Shown piece after piece: positions 37,401 to 51,563 of a stretch of DNA of 64,000 nucleotides (its first letter is position 1; each line of letters opens with the position of its first letter). Below the pieces are notes generated by a model. The model worked only from the letters and a program-made list of their open reading frames with translations. It was not told the DNA's origin and did not search any database. The stretch is from assembly GCA_013399115.1 (NCBI GenBank), contig VXAA01003386.1, positions 1,316,824 through 1,380,823 on the forward strand, in the 5' to 3' direction. A program made the translations under genes and the position numbers. This stretch comes from Anseranas semipalmata (taxonomy: Eukaryota; Chordata; Aves; Anseriformes; Anseranatidae).

Positions 37401-40400
37401 GCAAGCAACTGCAATGAAATCAATTACACAGGCTGTGATTCAAATCATTGCACCCAGCAAAGCACTGAGCTTTCTCTTGAGTAAGTTAATGCCGTAAGAC
37501 CCTCTTGAAGTCCCTATTTCCATGGCAGTCCTTCCCAGGAGGCAGTACCTGCTCCTCTTCTCATCAGGCTTTGAAGTGGGCTGGAGAGATCTCCATCTCC
37601 CCTTCAAGATGTGCTGCTGCTTCGGAAATGCAGCTGACCTCTCAACACCAAGCAAGGTCAAGTAGTGAGTGCACGGCTCTCCTGAATCTCTCCCTGCTGC
37701 TCTGAGAGACCCGACATGCATCTCTTAATCAGGGTGATTGGATGAGCTACCAAGAAAAATGTCAACCAGGTAGTATCTTGAGGAAGACCAAAATTATCTC
37801 CTGCGCTTGAACAGCACGACGATGACAAATCAAGAAGCACATTTTTGTTTGTGGATTTATTTCACTGATTTATGATCATGGGACTATTCAAGAAGTTTCT
37901 ATTTTTGAGGGAGGAAAGTGCATTTGTATTTCACGGAGCACCTCTTTTATGCTGGCCAAATACTTTTTTTTTTTTCCCCACTCTTGCTGTGGGCAAAGCA
38001 TAAATATAACACACAACCAGATTTGTCTTCCTTTGTCACACACTAGCTGTGTGTCCTCCATTAATTGCATTTCCTCCCCCAGATCATAAGCTGAATGCCA
38101 GTGGGACAAAAATAGGAATACAGTGTGAATTGGGATCGACTTGGTCCTCCTGTGTTCCTGGCGTGAATGGGAGTGCATTGGCATGTCTGCCTTTGTCGGG
38201 CAGCTTTAATCATCAGACGTGTCATTATGTTGTTATATTGCAGTCAATTTTTTCAGGTCTGTTCCTGGTGACTTTGGGAGCAGCTGAAATAAGGTGTCTT
38301 TCCTCTGGAGTATGTGCAGGGCCGTTGTTGAACGAATAGACCAGAATGGAATTTGTTTGCGTGCATCGCAGTCACCGTGCTCGAATCCAGGGGCTGCTCC
38401 CGGGGGAAGCAGGGGACCAGGGGGAAGCCTTGTCCCCTTCACGCGCTGGGCCTGGGCTCAGTGGGCGGCCCTGGTGGCTCTCTCTTCTGCTCGTGGCCCC
38501 AGCAGAGGAGATCTTGGCTGCATGGGGAACAGCAGCCTCTGTCCTGGACAGCTTCTTGTTCTGGGAAGGACCTTTAATAATCTGCATGATTTGTAGGTGC
38601 TTTCTTAGCCCAACTTGTGCAATCTGAGCGTGGCTGTTGGTTTCTCCACAGCACCGCGTGTTCCTCCGTACATTTGCAGGGTCCATCCATTGCTAAGGAT
38701 ATTTACAGCATTAGAGAGAGGGAGAGCTGAGGATGTGAAATGCTGGAGGAGGAAGGGGAAGAAATCTGTCCAGAGGGTGAGAAAAACCCAACTCTCATTC
38801 AATGTGTGTATCACCTTTTTTTTCCTCTTTTTTTTTTTTTCTTTTCTGTGTTGTAAGGATGAAATGCAAATGGCTCAAATAAAGGCAGAAAGAGACAAAA
38901 ATGAAAGCATGATAACTGGAGATGCTCAGAGCTATTTTTTTCAAAGCAAGCTTGAGAACTGGGCACAGTTGTGCATTGACATGTGAGTGAGCAATTCCCA
39001 TGCCTGAAGTTTTGAGCCAGGTCGCTCTCCAAGGACACAAGGGTTGACCCAGCGGGGAGCTGGGGCCACAGCAGGGCACGAGAGATCACTGGGGCACGTT
39101 GGCTTGGCTGGCTCGGCACTGCAGAACTGGGGCTTAGGAGGAAAAGAGCAGCTGCAGGAGATTCCCAGGTGGACACAGTCATCTTGGGTGTCTCCACCTA
39201 CAGCCAATCCCTCCTTCCACAAGTGGGTGCATTAAAGCTGGCTGAGATAGGTCTACCTGTGCTGCAGTGGGCACTCGGGGCTGCTGTGGCAACATTACCT
39301 TAGGTCTTGAAAGGGTATTGCATGGGAAACCATGAGCTCCCTAAGAGAAACTGGGGTGATTATTCGTGCACAGGCTTCCAGACTACTTAAAAGGGCCTAC
39401 TTGATATTTTTGCAGTAATACTATGCACTCTGCTGCTCTTACTGTAGAATTACAGGTGTCATCCTGAGGAGTGGGGCCTATCTTTGGAGAAAAGCCATTT
39501 TGCCAGGGAGATGAGACAAACAGAGGAGCTGCAGGGAGACCTGACACCTCCAAGGATCTCAGAGGATCTACTGGTTTCAGAGTGCTGACCTACCAGCTCT
39601 GAAGACCATGAAGGTAAATCAGCAGGTAAATATGCGTATCGTAGAGAGAGAATAGAAGCACGCGGTGGCTCAAGTGGGGAGCAAGGGAAGGCGGTAGCAG
39701 AGAGAGCAATTGCAAACCTAAAGTAGCTGGAGAGGAGAGCAGATAAGAGAGCCATCCTTCCCTGGTGTCAGTGTCTCTGTTGGCTAATTAAAACACACTG
39801 TGTTGAACAGGTCAGGTCCCAGTGTGCCCCTGCTGGGTTTCGGAGCTGCAGGTGCCAAGCCTAAATGGACAGCTGCCACGGCACCATAACCCTAAATCCT
39901 CACAGTTCTTCAGCACACGATCCCAAGGCAAAACATACCCAGAAGGTCACGGCCCTCTACTGCAAACCATAACAAAGTCAAGTCCTGATTGCATATCCAT
40001 TTCTCAGGATTGATTTTTTTTTTTTTAAGTAAAGTGCAAAATGAATATGTGGAACTAAATGCTACAGGGTAAGACTGCAAATGAGACTAATAGGCCAAAT
40101 GTCAGATTTGTTTCTGGTGTAGCTGCTGAGGAATCATTACTGAATACAGTCTTCATGTAACCTCCTCTGCTCAGAGGCTTAATCCAGCCACCAGATGACT
40201 GGCATGAGGAAGATATTTTGCCTGTGAGTTGGTTTCTTTTCTGTTCTAAGTTTCTTTGGACCTTACCCCAAAGCAGCTGGCTGTAGCCAGCATTGGAGAT
40301 TGGCTAAAAGTCTGATGGAAGAGGCAAGTGTGAGGTGCTGGGTCAGTTAACTCCTTGGATTCTGTATGGGGGTTTGGCTGCCTGCTAAGATATAAATTAC

Positions 40401-43400
40401 TATTCCTGAAGTTCAGGTTCTGATTGCAGGTTTAGAAAAATCTCTATTTCCCCATGGCAGCTCAGCCTCCTGGATAGCAATTTGCAGCCTTTTAACAGTA
40501 GAGTTGTTTTTCAGATTTGCCTTTCTCAAAGTCACACGGGTCTGTGGAGGAATGGCTAAAAATGCTGACATAGAAGCTGGAGCAGAAACCAGCTTCTGAC
40601 ACCCTAACTTCTGCAATGCAAGAATCGGGAGCGAAATCCCTGCAGATCCCAGCAGCTCTTGGTCTTGTTCAAGGGTCTGAGTGTGGCTGCAGAGGCTGAT
40701 AGTAGCAGCATCCTCCGCTTGAAGAGATGCTACAGCGGATGTTGCTTACACTTGTCTTTGCTGTGCATTAACTAAAATCATCTCCTTTTCAAGCACAAGA
40801 AATTCATTGCAAAAATCACTACATTTATTCCTAAGGCAGGTTTCCCAGACACAAGAGTCAGTCTTAGGTAGAAACCTTTCCTCTCCAAACAGCTATGGAG
40901 GCAGAGTCCTTGCAGAAGAGGAGGTGATTTAGCAAGATGAAATAATCATGGTGTCATGAATGCAACTAGGATTTCCCTGTTAATTACCTAACTGGTTAAT
41001 TAAGGGGTGATTTTTTTATTAAAATTAATTCTCATCTTCGTAAAGTACATGGCCTATAAAGAGGATAGTACAGAAGTGTTTATCACTGATGCCCTAAGAT
41101 GCTAATTTCCCTATGTTATGACTTGTAATCAAGATTAATTTTCTCTGAGTTATCCTCCAAAGGAAAGACTTTACACTGGTTTTGACATTTAAATTACCTT
41201 AGATTTGCAAGTCCAATATTGTCATAAATATTCATAGCCAAGAACTGAGTATTTACTCTGTAATTTTTTTAATTTTTAATTCACTACTAAAAACTGGTTT
41301 CAGAACAACCATGGGGAAATGGAGCACCTTTTATTTGGAGCACCAGGAGCACCTGGCTTTGCTACCAGAAAGCGGGCTGACACATCACACTTCTGTTTGA
41401 TGCTGCTATTTGACAGCTAAGGAAGGAGCCCCATACCCCGGCAGTAATGCAGAAGTGTGCTCCTGCTGTTCTTTTCTACCCATCCCATTCATTCAGCCTC
41501 TTTGGCACCATTTCAGTGGCCAGGGAGAAGGCTGTGCTGCTGCACGTGGGGACTGGCAGCCTCCCAGGGTGATGTGCCAAACCCCATCCGTCTTTCCTGT
41601 GCGCAGGTTCGGCTGCCAGCAGAAACCCAGGTGGGAAGCAGGAGAGGCGAGATGCTCCGGCCCCTGTCCCTGCTGCTCAGGACAGGCAAGTGGTCTCCCT
41701 GCTGATCGATTTCTGCCTCAAAATGTTTTAAAGATACTCCATTTTTCTGCAGGATTGGGTGAGACTGTGGGTGGGTGTGGCATGGGAAGAGGGAGCACTT
41801 CAGCTCATGCATCGAGGAGCGGGCTGGCTCTGCTCACAGCCCCCCAGCTCAAAGCACATACCTGCACACATCTGTCTCAATAAAGGGAAAATTGGCTTGC
41901 TAATGAAACATTCTCCTTCTTTCAGTGGCTGATGACTTTTATCTTTTTTTTTTTTTAGTATCTGATACTTTTAAATGCAATTAATTTGTCTGGTAATTTT
42001 TTTCCTCCCTTCAACAGTAAGGCAGGGCTGGATAACCAGCAGTATCACTATTAACTTCTCAAAAATATTTCTATTTGCAAAAGGCTAATGAAAAAACAAG
42101 ATTCACAGTGACCCCTACCTTAAACCAAGGAATGTATTTTAAGCATGAGCAGCTACATCTGAGACAAGCCACTGCCAATGCTTTAACTAACTCAAGATGG
42201 ACCATGGCACATACTGCTCTTATGGCACACTAGGAGGTCCCTCAGGTTGCCCCCACCCCCAGGTCTATATGTACCTCTCTTGCTGCCAGGGCCCATGGGT
42301 GTTAGCATCCTTACCTTCCTGCACTAGCGTCTTTGCACCACAGGGCCCAAGCTGACTCGCTCTTGCTGACTAGTTAACAGACAAGTTACACTCACATTGA
42401 TTTTCTAAGGTATAAGTGAGGTGTCCGCTCCTATGTGAAATAAAAGAAGGACCTGCTAGCCCTTATGTTTTGTTTGCTTGCTTGTTTTTCAGTTCATTAT
42501 TCCAACAATAGGTGTTTTCTCTGCATGTGAAATCCTGTCTCACAATGGATTACAGAAGCACTTCTAATATTATTTTCCTCTTCCAGTGAAAAGAAATTGT
42601 GATGCAGCCCAAAGCTACAACAAGGGTGAATTATTCAGTTGGGATTTGACTGTGGCCTTAGAACAAGTTTTGAGGATGTGAGCAGGGGCATAAAAGATCT
42701 GGGATTTCAAGTTCAGACTTGTCTCTGCCAGAAATACTGAAAAAATGTAATTATTTGGTGGGGTAGTGTTCCTTGTGGTCAACACCTGGGACTGAATTCA
42801 ATGTCAGGACAAGACATTTAAGTCTTTCTATAGTCTTCCAGTCCTCCATAAAGGACTGGTCATGAGAAGGATGAGCATCAAAATTGGTGAGGATGAAGCT
42901 CTACAGCTCTGAATTGTTTTGAGAGACTCCACTTGAGCTACAGTAGATAAAGAAAATGCCAGAAATCTTGTGCTCTGTTCTCCCAAACAACTCATTGCAA
43001 TGTAGGAAGAGATGCTCCTGTGTCAGCCTGGTAGAAAAAATATGACAACAGCCTTAAACTTTTTGATTTCTGATTCAGTAAAAACTGAGAGTCTTTTAAG
43101 TGACAAGTTCTCATAAATAATTCCATCTAATGGAAGATACTTCGGTAATTGCGATATTTTAATTTCAGCCCTTTAAGTGCAGAGAATTCTCATTAGCTCT
43201 CAGTATTCAGGTACTGCAATGAATTTTCATGGAGAGAGAACAGCATACATAGTGCTGAAATGGCAGAAGTAAGTTGAATTTATTCAGCGTTTTATGGACA
43301 AAGACATTATGTGGTTCATTAAGCAAAACTGTCCATTCCCTTCTGGGTACAAGAAAGTTTTTATTATTCCTGTTTTTCAGGTTAATAAACTGAGGCAGAA

Positions 43401-46400
43401 AATAACTAGATCTGATCTAAACCTCTTCTTCACAAGCATTTTCACAATGACTTTCTCTGTTTTCTAGCAAGGTTTGTTATTAAATAAAACCTTAAAATGA
43501 CCTGGGAAGTCTGACTTTCCATACCTCAGTCTAACTCCTGTGTAATATTGCTTTGACTAAAGGCAATAAAAACATCCACAGTGGAGCTGAAATGCTAGGC
43601 TGGCAGACTGAGTACATGGATATTATAAATGAATAAAGCAATATGTAGACTTCAGGAAAAGAGGCATGCCATTTCACCAACGCAGAGAGAATTTGGCCTG
43701 CTAGCGTAGTCTGTGGTTGTTTAAATGAATTTGCAGTACCTTGGAAAAGCGACTCTTCTAATTGCCATATGTTGCTCACTCTGAAACCAAGTTGTGGAAA
43801 TTAAAACATCCATGTCCTCGATTATTCCACTGGCACTGGAAGTGCTGAAGGAGAAGCGGGGATGCTGGAGCAGGGTGTGCAAGGACGAAGGCAAGTGCTT
43901 GTTGCACACCGAAGTCTGATCTCTCTCGTGAAGCCATTTGTGGTCATAAAATTTCAGCCAAGAGGGGCTCAGCATGGGGCATTGTGGGCAAAGCAACAGG
44001 AGGGGTAGCACATTTCCCTTCTGATTCTCTCTTGCCTTCTACGTGGCTTCAAAACCAGATGTAAGCAAGGATGTAAATGCTGTTGCCTTCGCATCTGATG
44101 TGCTTCATGGAGCTGGCAAAGGTAAAGCTCTGCAGGTAAAGCTGGTGGCAATGGGAAACACTGCTATGAGTCATTCCCTCTGTTTAGCTTGTATTGAATT
44201 ACCAGCTCAGAGAGGCATCACTTGATTTTAAGATAGAAATTAAACGTTTGCAAGACTCAACTCCCTGCTGGGCTGTTGCTTACAATCAACATGTGAGTGA
44301 TCGTCAGCGAAGAGGACAATCTCCAGAGCAGGGCCAGACCTCAGCCAGCCTGGAGGATTTGCTGTGCATCACTTTATCACTGCTGCAAATGTTTTCCTTT
44401 GGGGAGTTTTTAGACATGCTGCTTCCTCCTTGCTTACAGAAACAAGGCATTGAAGCTGCATCACCTGGATCCAGACATCTCCACACCAAGGCACGTTTCT
44501 CCTGCCTTCTCTCATTGTCTTCCTTGATCATCCGAATCTTACAGGGTTCGCTGCCGGTTACCTTCATTTCTCTCTAATCAGACCCAGCTCTACCTCATAT
44601 TCTCCTTTTTATTTGTTCATATCGGAACTTTCTATCCCCAGCCCCATCTGCGCTGTCATCCTCCTTTGTTGGAACCCAGCCTATTTCTGAAAATAGCTCT
44701 TCTCCTTTACTTACAGATCTTCTTCATTTTACCTTCTATATCCTGCACTGCTTACTTTGGAAAACCATAGCCTCAATGACAGGGTTATGCCAACTTTGAC
44801 CACTTTATCAGGTTCACAGCTTATACGAGGGCGCTGAGAAGTATAGCTCGCTCCTCACTCACCCCCAACCCTTGGCAGTACACCCAGCTCTCTTTGCAGC
44901 TGCAGTTGCTCCAAGAGGTCAGCTCTGCAATAGCTCTTTCAGCATAATTTTGAAACCACCTTCTCTGATCTTTCCTCCTTTTGCATGAAGAAATGGCTTT
45001 TTTGCTCAAATGTGTGCACATAATAGCAGGAATGGCTTAGATTCTAAAGGTAGAGTTCAAACACAATTGAGTGCACCAGAATGTTTCACAGGTGGGGACC
45101 TGTCTGGGGCTTGTCAGAAAGACATGCAGAAGAAGTTCTGCTCTGCTGCTCAGCTGTTGGTAAAGCAGGAATTGTATAGATGAAAAAGGGGATTTGTCTG
45201 ATGTTTAATGATAGTCAGAGTCCCTACACAACCTCTGAACAAAAATAAAGGGCCTGAACCAAATGTAAAGTGGGAGAGGCACCAGCCATTTGAGTGCTAT
45301 TTGGATTATTACATTTAGAGCCTATTAGAGAGCTTATTAAATACTCTTCCTCCAGGATCTCTTTGGTATAAACCTGGCACAAAGGAAAACATTTGATCTT
45401 TAGCAATGAAGGAACATGAACAGGCTAAAAAAAAGGTACACTAGGAGACAGATGCTTTAAACAAAATGAATCAAGAGAGAATGCCAAGAAGAGAGCACCT
45501 AACTTTTAGGAGACAATTTATGTCTTTGTTTACTTATCTATTATGCATTAATTGAAATGCTTAAAAGAAGTGGAACCTGGCTCAGTATTTGACGAAACCA
45601 AATCAAATGCTTTGACTCAGTGCTGTAAGACAGTGAAAACTGTATGAAAAGTATAACCAGAAAGATCTGCTTGTATAATTTATAAGCTTTGTGCATTTAA
45701 GGATATATTGCACACTGTCATAAGGCAATGAAAAGTACAAGGACTGAGCAAATTCAGGAATACACATAAAAACACCTGAAAAATGTCCCTGTCCTGTGAG
45801 ACGTAAATAACTGAAACAGTCCTAATTGCCATGATTAAGTGAAAGAGCAAATTGTGCCCCTTGAAGCCTGTCATACCTGTGTTATCAGCTGTGAGTAGCT
45901 GCCCTGTGCCCCCGTGCTGCAAAAGCTGTGTCTTTTTGGCCCCTGCTACAGAATGAAGCCTCTACTGCAGGCTGCAGCTCACTGTGCCCTTCCTCCTGGC
46001 AGGCCCTGGTCTCCAGTGAGTCACACAAGGTGAAGGCTAATGCAAAGGGTGGGGAGTTACAAGCCCAAAGGTGCAGGATTCTGCCCTTACTCATGTATAC
46101 AGAAGTTACAGACAGCTAATCTTCTCCAGAGAATGGTGAATTTGATGAACAGTGAATTTTTGGAAGGAAACCAAGAGCTACTCGAGGAGTCATGTTAAAT
46201 TCAATAAACAGTATTGACAAAAAAAAGGGGGACATGTTGAACTATTTCAGTGTTTTCAGACAAACACTTCTCTCTGGAAATGCTAACACTTTTCATTTCA
46301 ACATATTAAATAAAAAAAACATGATGAAGTTCTGTTTTATTTCAGAATTGTCCTAAGCTAAAGAATGAAAAAGAAGAAGGATTTTAAGCCAAATAGGAAG

Positions 46401-49400
46401 AAAAGTATTTCACCTCAGCTCAAACTAAATGCTTTATTCACAAACAAAGTGCTGTAGGTCAACCCCAAACTAATTGCTTTGTTTATCCCCTCTCTGATAT
46501 TCTTAAGTCTTTCTTCTTGGTTTGATCCAAACACGTGTTGTTTTTTTTTTTCCTTTTAAATGAATTATTCACTATGAAACCACAAAAGCCATTGTTCTTC
46601 CAAATGAAGGAGGGACATTGGAGTGGAGAGAGAGGATGAAGGAGAATTAGTGGCTCCAGCCTAGGGGGGCTGGGAGCAGGAATGCAGCTCTTGCCACGGG
46701 CAGATGCATCTCTGCAGTCTTTGACCTTAGTTTTCCTGTGACAAGCACTGAAAAATGAGTAAGAGCAGTAGGGAGGATCGACTTGTCCTGCCACAGCAGC
46801 CTGGAGACACCACACCAGCATCTGGGGAAAGCCAGGACAGAGCTTTAACACCTCTCGCTGCACCCCAGGGCTATTTCTGTGTTCTGTAGCAATGCTCTGC
46901 TGGGCCATTTCATCAGAATTGGGCAGAGGCATCTCCAGAAGTACATCTATGCAAGTAACAGCTGACTCCTTGGTAATGACACCTTTAGAGACAATTATGA
47001 CAGACAATTGTTTGATAAGAACTGGCATTTTTCATGAAAATAATTATATCAATGAAACGCAAGGACATTTTAGCTTAGAATCTCTGTCGTTTCAGCCAAG
47101 CCCATCTTGTTGGTTGACAGCCTTAAGTACATTGCCCTGACTAACTGGCTCTGGACTGTTCATACTCATGGCAAGCATTGTTTGATGTAACGTCACGATC
47201 TAATCAATGAAATCAAGCTGGCATGCTCATAAGCACAAATACAGTCTCCAGGCAGAAAACCCACCGCCAGACTTCAGAACTTCCTTGGACATTGCAGGAG
47301 GCTGTTGCAGGTCTTCATGGCCCTCTACACTCGCTTCCCGCCAGCTCTTCATGTCTTCTTTCTATGCAGTGTGCCACTGAGAGGCATCTTTCTCTGCAGG
47401 GAGCATCAAATATCTTAATTTTCCAGGAATCATCTGGGCTAAGATTAGTCATTCTTGACATGGGCATTTTCCAGCTAACAGATTAAGTTTCTCCTACTGG
47501 GTACATAGTATGGGATGTTTTCTTGCAAGATTTAATTAATGGCTTGATGTTTGCTGTGCACTTGGGCTCCTTACTTTTGCAAGGAAGGGCTGCTGGTGCA
47601 GCTCAGAAGAGATGGAAGGGAAGCTAACTGGGAACTGCCGGTGTTGGCAAGATGCTGCCCTCCTGCCAGGCCACCTCCCGAGGTGGAAGGTGGAGCTAGA
47701 TCCAAACCAGCAGAAAATTGGTAAATGTGAGCATTGCATTAACAACAAACGGCTTGCATAGCCACTGGGAATTGTTGCAGCCAACGGTTTATCTAGCAGT
47801 CTTGACGCTTTGAAAAATAATTTCCTTCCCTCCTTTTGGCCAGAGCAGTGACTGCCGTTCATTGGTTTAGACAGTGAAAGAGTAAAATATTTTGGAAAGA
47901 ATGAAAAAAAATAATAATCTGGGAACATTTCCACTTCCTTCAAATCTTGCTTAATATACTTCTAGATTTTATTAAGAAGGCAAAATTGTTGACAGTAAAA
48001 TTATTTGTCTGTGCTGGGAGTGGTAAAGCAGATTGTTAGACACGGAGAGAAGGGAGCTGGCTGCTCTCATGAATAAGTCAATGTGTTACTCCTGCTAGAC
48101 TGGAAGTGGAATGACAGCCCTTCCACATGCTGATGCTCTACTTCTCTGCAACCTTCGCTAAACTGATGCTTGCTAAAAATACCCTGCAAAGGCACATGTG
48201 CTTCAGGGCTATGGAAACACCTGAAGCAGGGGAGACTTTAAATGGTCAGAGTCCAGCTCCCAGCCTCAAAACCCAGCCACGCTGCCTGTTGCACCTCCGC
48301 TCCCATTTCACATGCCCAGCTCTCCACCGAGCACCTCAGCCGTGGCGGATGGGCTCTGCCTCCACGGAGCCCAGGGCTGCTCTGCTTCCCAAGGGTGGCT
48401 GCGGGTGTGTGCCTGCCGTGCACACATGAAATGCCAAGGGGATGGAAGTTCCCTCATTCCTCAAAATGCAGCTCGCTTGCAGCCAGCAACTGTCCCAGAG
48501 CCAGCCAGGGCATGTCACCATCCCTCAACGGAGGAAGCAAATCAAGTGTCATTGACACCCAGGCTTTCTCCCCCCTTTATCTGCAATTCGATGTCGGAGA
48601 TCCATAAGGAAAGAGAAAGCACGAGTGTGACAGGGTGATTCATGCTTATCTTTACCTATGCAGAGAACAAGTTACCAAACAGCCTCTCCCTCTGTCCCTG
48701 TCTCCTTATTTAGAATACAAACTAACACAAATGAAACAATAACGTTTTAATTAGATGGAAATAGAAAAGCTAGAGGACCACAGTAGTGTTGCAGCAGTCT
48801 GAAGTTCCCGAGCCACACGTAATTACTCGGGTAGGTAATACCCTAAAGGGAGAGCAGAGTGTCTCTTCTCACTTACGGGGATATAAACCAGGAACAACTC
48901 CTTTGGGAAACGACTTTCCTTGCAGTGCAGCAAGGACGGCCTTCTGGGCAGGGACCCACACTCCTGCCCTTCCTGCTGCATTACCTGTTCCGCATTAAAA
49001 AAGAAAGCCTACAGCTCTAATTAGGAGGTGCTTTAATTAAAGAGAGATAATGAAAGACTGCCCTACTCAGCTCTGATGCTAACTTGTACCTGAAATCACT
49101 GCAAGGCAAAGAGTGAGATGTCTCTCATGTGGGGCAGGGATCAGTTCCTTGCAGATGGTTCCCCCAGGGTCACTACAGCCACAAGCCCAAATTTTGGAGA
49201 GGCACAGCCCGGACTACATGGTGCATCGAGGCTTTTGAGACGAGGCCCTGTGCCAACACAAAATGTGTCACCGTGAATCATCTGGTTTCAAAGCACAAAA
49301 CCGTTCCCTGAATCATGGCAAAAAGCACAAATGTTCTGCTCTGAAAAAGGAAATTCACTGACTCTTTCTTGAGCCAAAAATAGGGAAAAAGGTTGTGTAA

Positions 49401-49810
49401 TTCATTTACTTTGAATAATAAGCATTTCAAAGTTATCTAAACAGCATTAATAACGGGGAAATCTCTGTTTATTTTACCAGTCCATTTTTGCCTTGGGACT
49501 GATACTGGTGCTCCAGGCAAGCTTGTCTCCTTCACCTTCAAACAACTTAAACACAAAACTTCACCCAGCAGCTGGGAGAGGCTGGGCAGCAGCCCTGCAC
49601 CGTACCTCCCTTACTGCCGCCTGAAAACCAGCCCAGTTTTGTTGAATGCCATATTGTAAGCCGAAAGAAAAGCTGGAAGCATTTTGTGGGTAGGTCCTGG
49701 AATAAGCTGTTTTTTTAGGGGTGACCAATGCTCATTTAATCACCGATTCACCCCCTTTTCCATCCCAACCAGCTTTGCTGGAGCCATGTTTCTGACAAGC
49801 TGCAGCTAGA

Positions 49811-49848
49811 ATTGTTAATGACAAAGCCAATTGTTAATGACAAAGCCA
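49811..49848. repeat. Perfect 19-bp tandem duplication
   Basis: ATTGTTAATGACAAAGCCA occurs twice head to tail (49811-49829 and 49830-49848) with no mismatch. Each copy contains ATTGTT and ACAAAG, both SOX/TCF-like, and a TTAATGA homeodomain-like core. The perfect identity implies a recent duplication; a regulatory role is only inferred. Confidence 0.9.
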
Positions 49849-51547
49849 TGCTTATTTTCAGCTGAATTTCTTGTCTCCCTGGATAATAACTCTGCTTTCT
49901 TCAGCAGTCTTTGCAATTCATTCTTTGTGAGTGGACACAAAAGCCCTGTTTGCTAGTAGATCCTGTATCTCCAACAAAACTTTACCAGAATATCGAATGA
50001 AGGTATGAAAACTCCGTCAGAACAAACACTGTCCCAGGCTGGAAAGTCTCTGTTCTTGGCTTGATGTTTGCTGATAACAATTTTCAGGAGGCTCTCTCCC
50101 AGAAAGGGAAGGGGATTTTCTCCCCACCAGCAGCGCATCGCCCTTGGCCTCTCCCCGCGGCTCCACGGTTTGTGCCAATGTGAACGTTGGTGTGACACAG
50201 AGCGGCGCGCTGGCTCCCTTTGGATCGATGGTGGAAGCAGTGGGCTCATGCAGCTCTGAGTAAGGCACCCAGCTTTGCCTTGCCATGACACCAGCCCCAT
50301 GTTGTTTATAAGTGGAGGCAGCCGGGCAGAAGGACCCATTCTCTACCTGAGCGCTTTCCTTGCTGCTGAGATGCTGCCTTGAATGGCCCCGGCTCCATCT
50401 CAGCAGAAGGGCAGCACTGCTGCCAAGGGGATACTGCATCTGGAGAGGAGGAACCAATGGGTAGATGCAATGGCTCCATGTGACACAGCCAGATTTTGCA
50501 AATGTGCTGCGAAGCCTTGCATCCCGACATCAGGGTGAGTCCTCACGGAGGTTTCTGCAATAGCTGGCCAGAGGCTGTGCATCCCTGCACCCCCATGGAG
50601 CTCACAGCAGGGCTTTAAACAGCTCCCGTGTGACACCCAGGTAGGAAGAGATTTGTGGGATGGAAATAGAGAGAGGCACGTGTTAGCCTGAACGTTAAGA
50701 TATTCCTTTGGTGTAAGGCATGGGGCTGTGGATCAGCCTCTGAGAGAGGAAAGAAAATCCACCACTGAAAAGGAATTAATGCCCAGCAAATCTGCAGCTG
50801 GGCTTCAATGTTGTATCAACAGTACCCACAGGGCATGAGTCAAAATAATCTACAGCTGGATCGAGACGCATGTCCTCAAAGGCAAGCTGGTCTCTGCTGC
50901 CATGAGGATTGCTCAGGATGGCGTTAGCCCCGCAGTGTCATCCTGCGTGGAAAATCAGGGACTGTCCTCTGCCAGGCACCGCCACCGGCCCCAGAGCAAG
51001 AACCACCAGTCCCTGCCACATTGGTCCAGCCCCATAAAACTGGGAAACAGGAAAAGCCCCGTAAATCACTCAAACCAGCCCCTTCTCATGAGATTAGTGA
51101 AAAATCACCCCAAATGGTATTGTGGCTGAATTTGAAGGCACAGCTGTGGTTTGTGGCACTGAGTGAGCATGGTCCCCGTCTGTGCCGGGCCAGATGCTCC
51201 TGTGCAGGCGTGTGGAGCAGCCGCTACGAAGCGCTGGAGGAGGAGGCAGGGGTGCTGGCCGAGCAGGCGAGCGGATGCGAGGACGTCCGTCTGTCTGCAG
51301 GCCTGCGGTTTCTGTGCTGTGCTACAGCCGCAGTTGTGGAGAGCAAGTAAATAGCTGCTCTAATAGAGAGCCAGCTTCGTTTTGCAGGCAGAAAGGCCTC
51401 TTCTATCACCCAGCAGGAGGTATATAAAACTGTCCTTTCTTGTCCTGTTTCTGCCCTTGTCTCTTTGCTTCTATTTCTTACAGGCCGCCTGTGGATTTCT
51501 TACTGCTTTCATTTTTTTTTGTTTTGTTTTTAATTGAAACTGAGTGA

Positions 51548-51563
51548 TTTTTTTTTTTTTTTT
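51548..51563. repeat. Poly-T run (16 T)
   Basis: A homopolymer preceded by another T-rich stretch with TTTTG units at 51508-51535. Read on the minus strand it would be a poly-A tail, but no retroposon body was recognised. Confidence 0.85.

Noticed and set aside
46483..47028. 181-codon minus-strand open frame in intron 1
   Set aside because: No motif recognised. It includes a lysine run from a poly-T tract, as expected of noncoding sequence.
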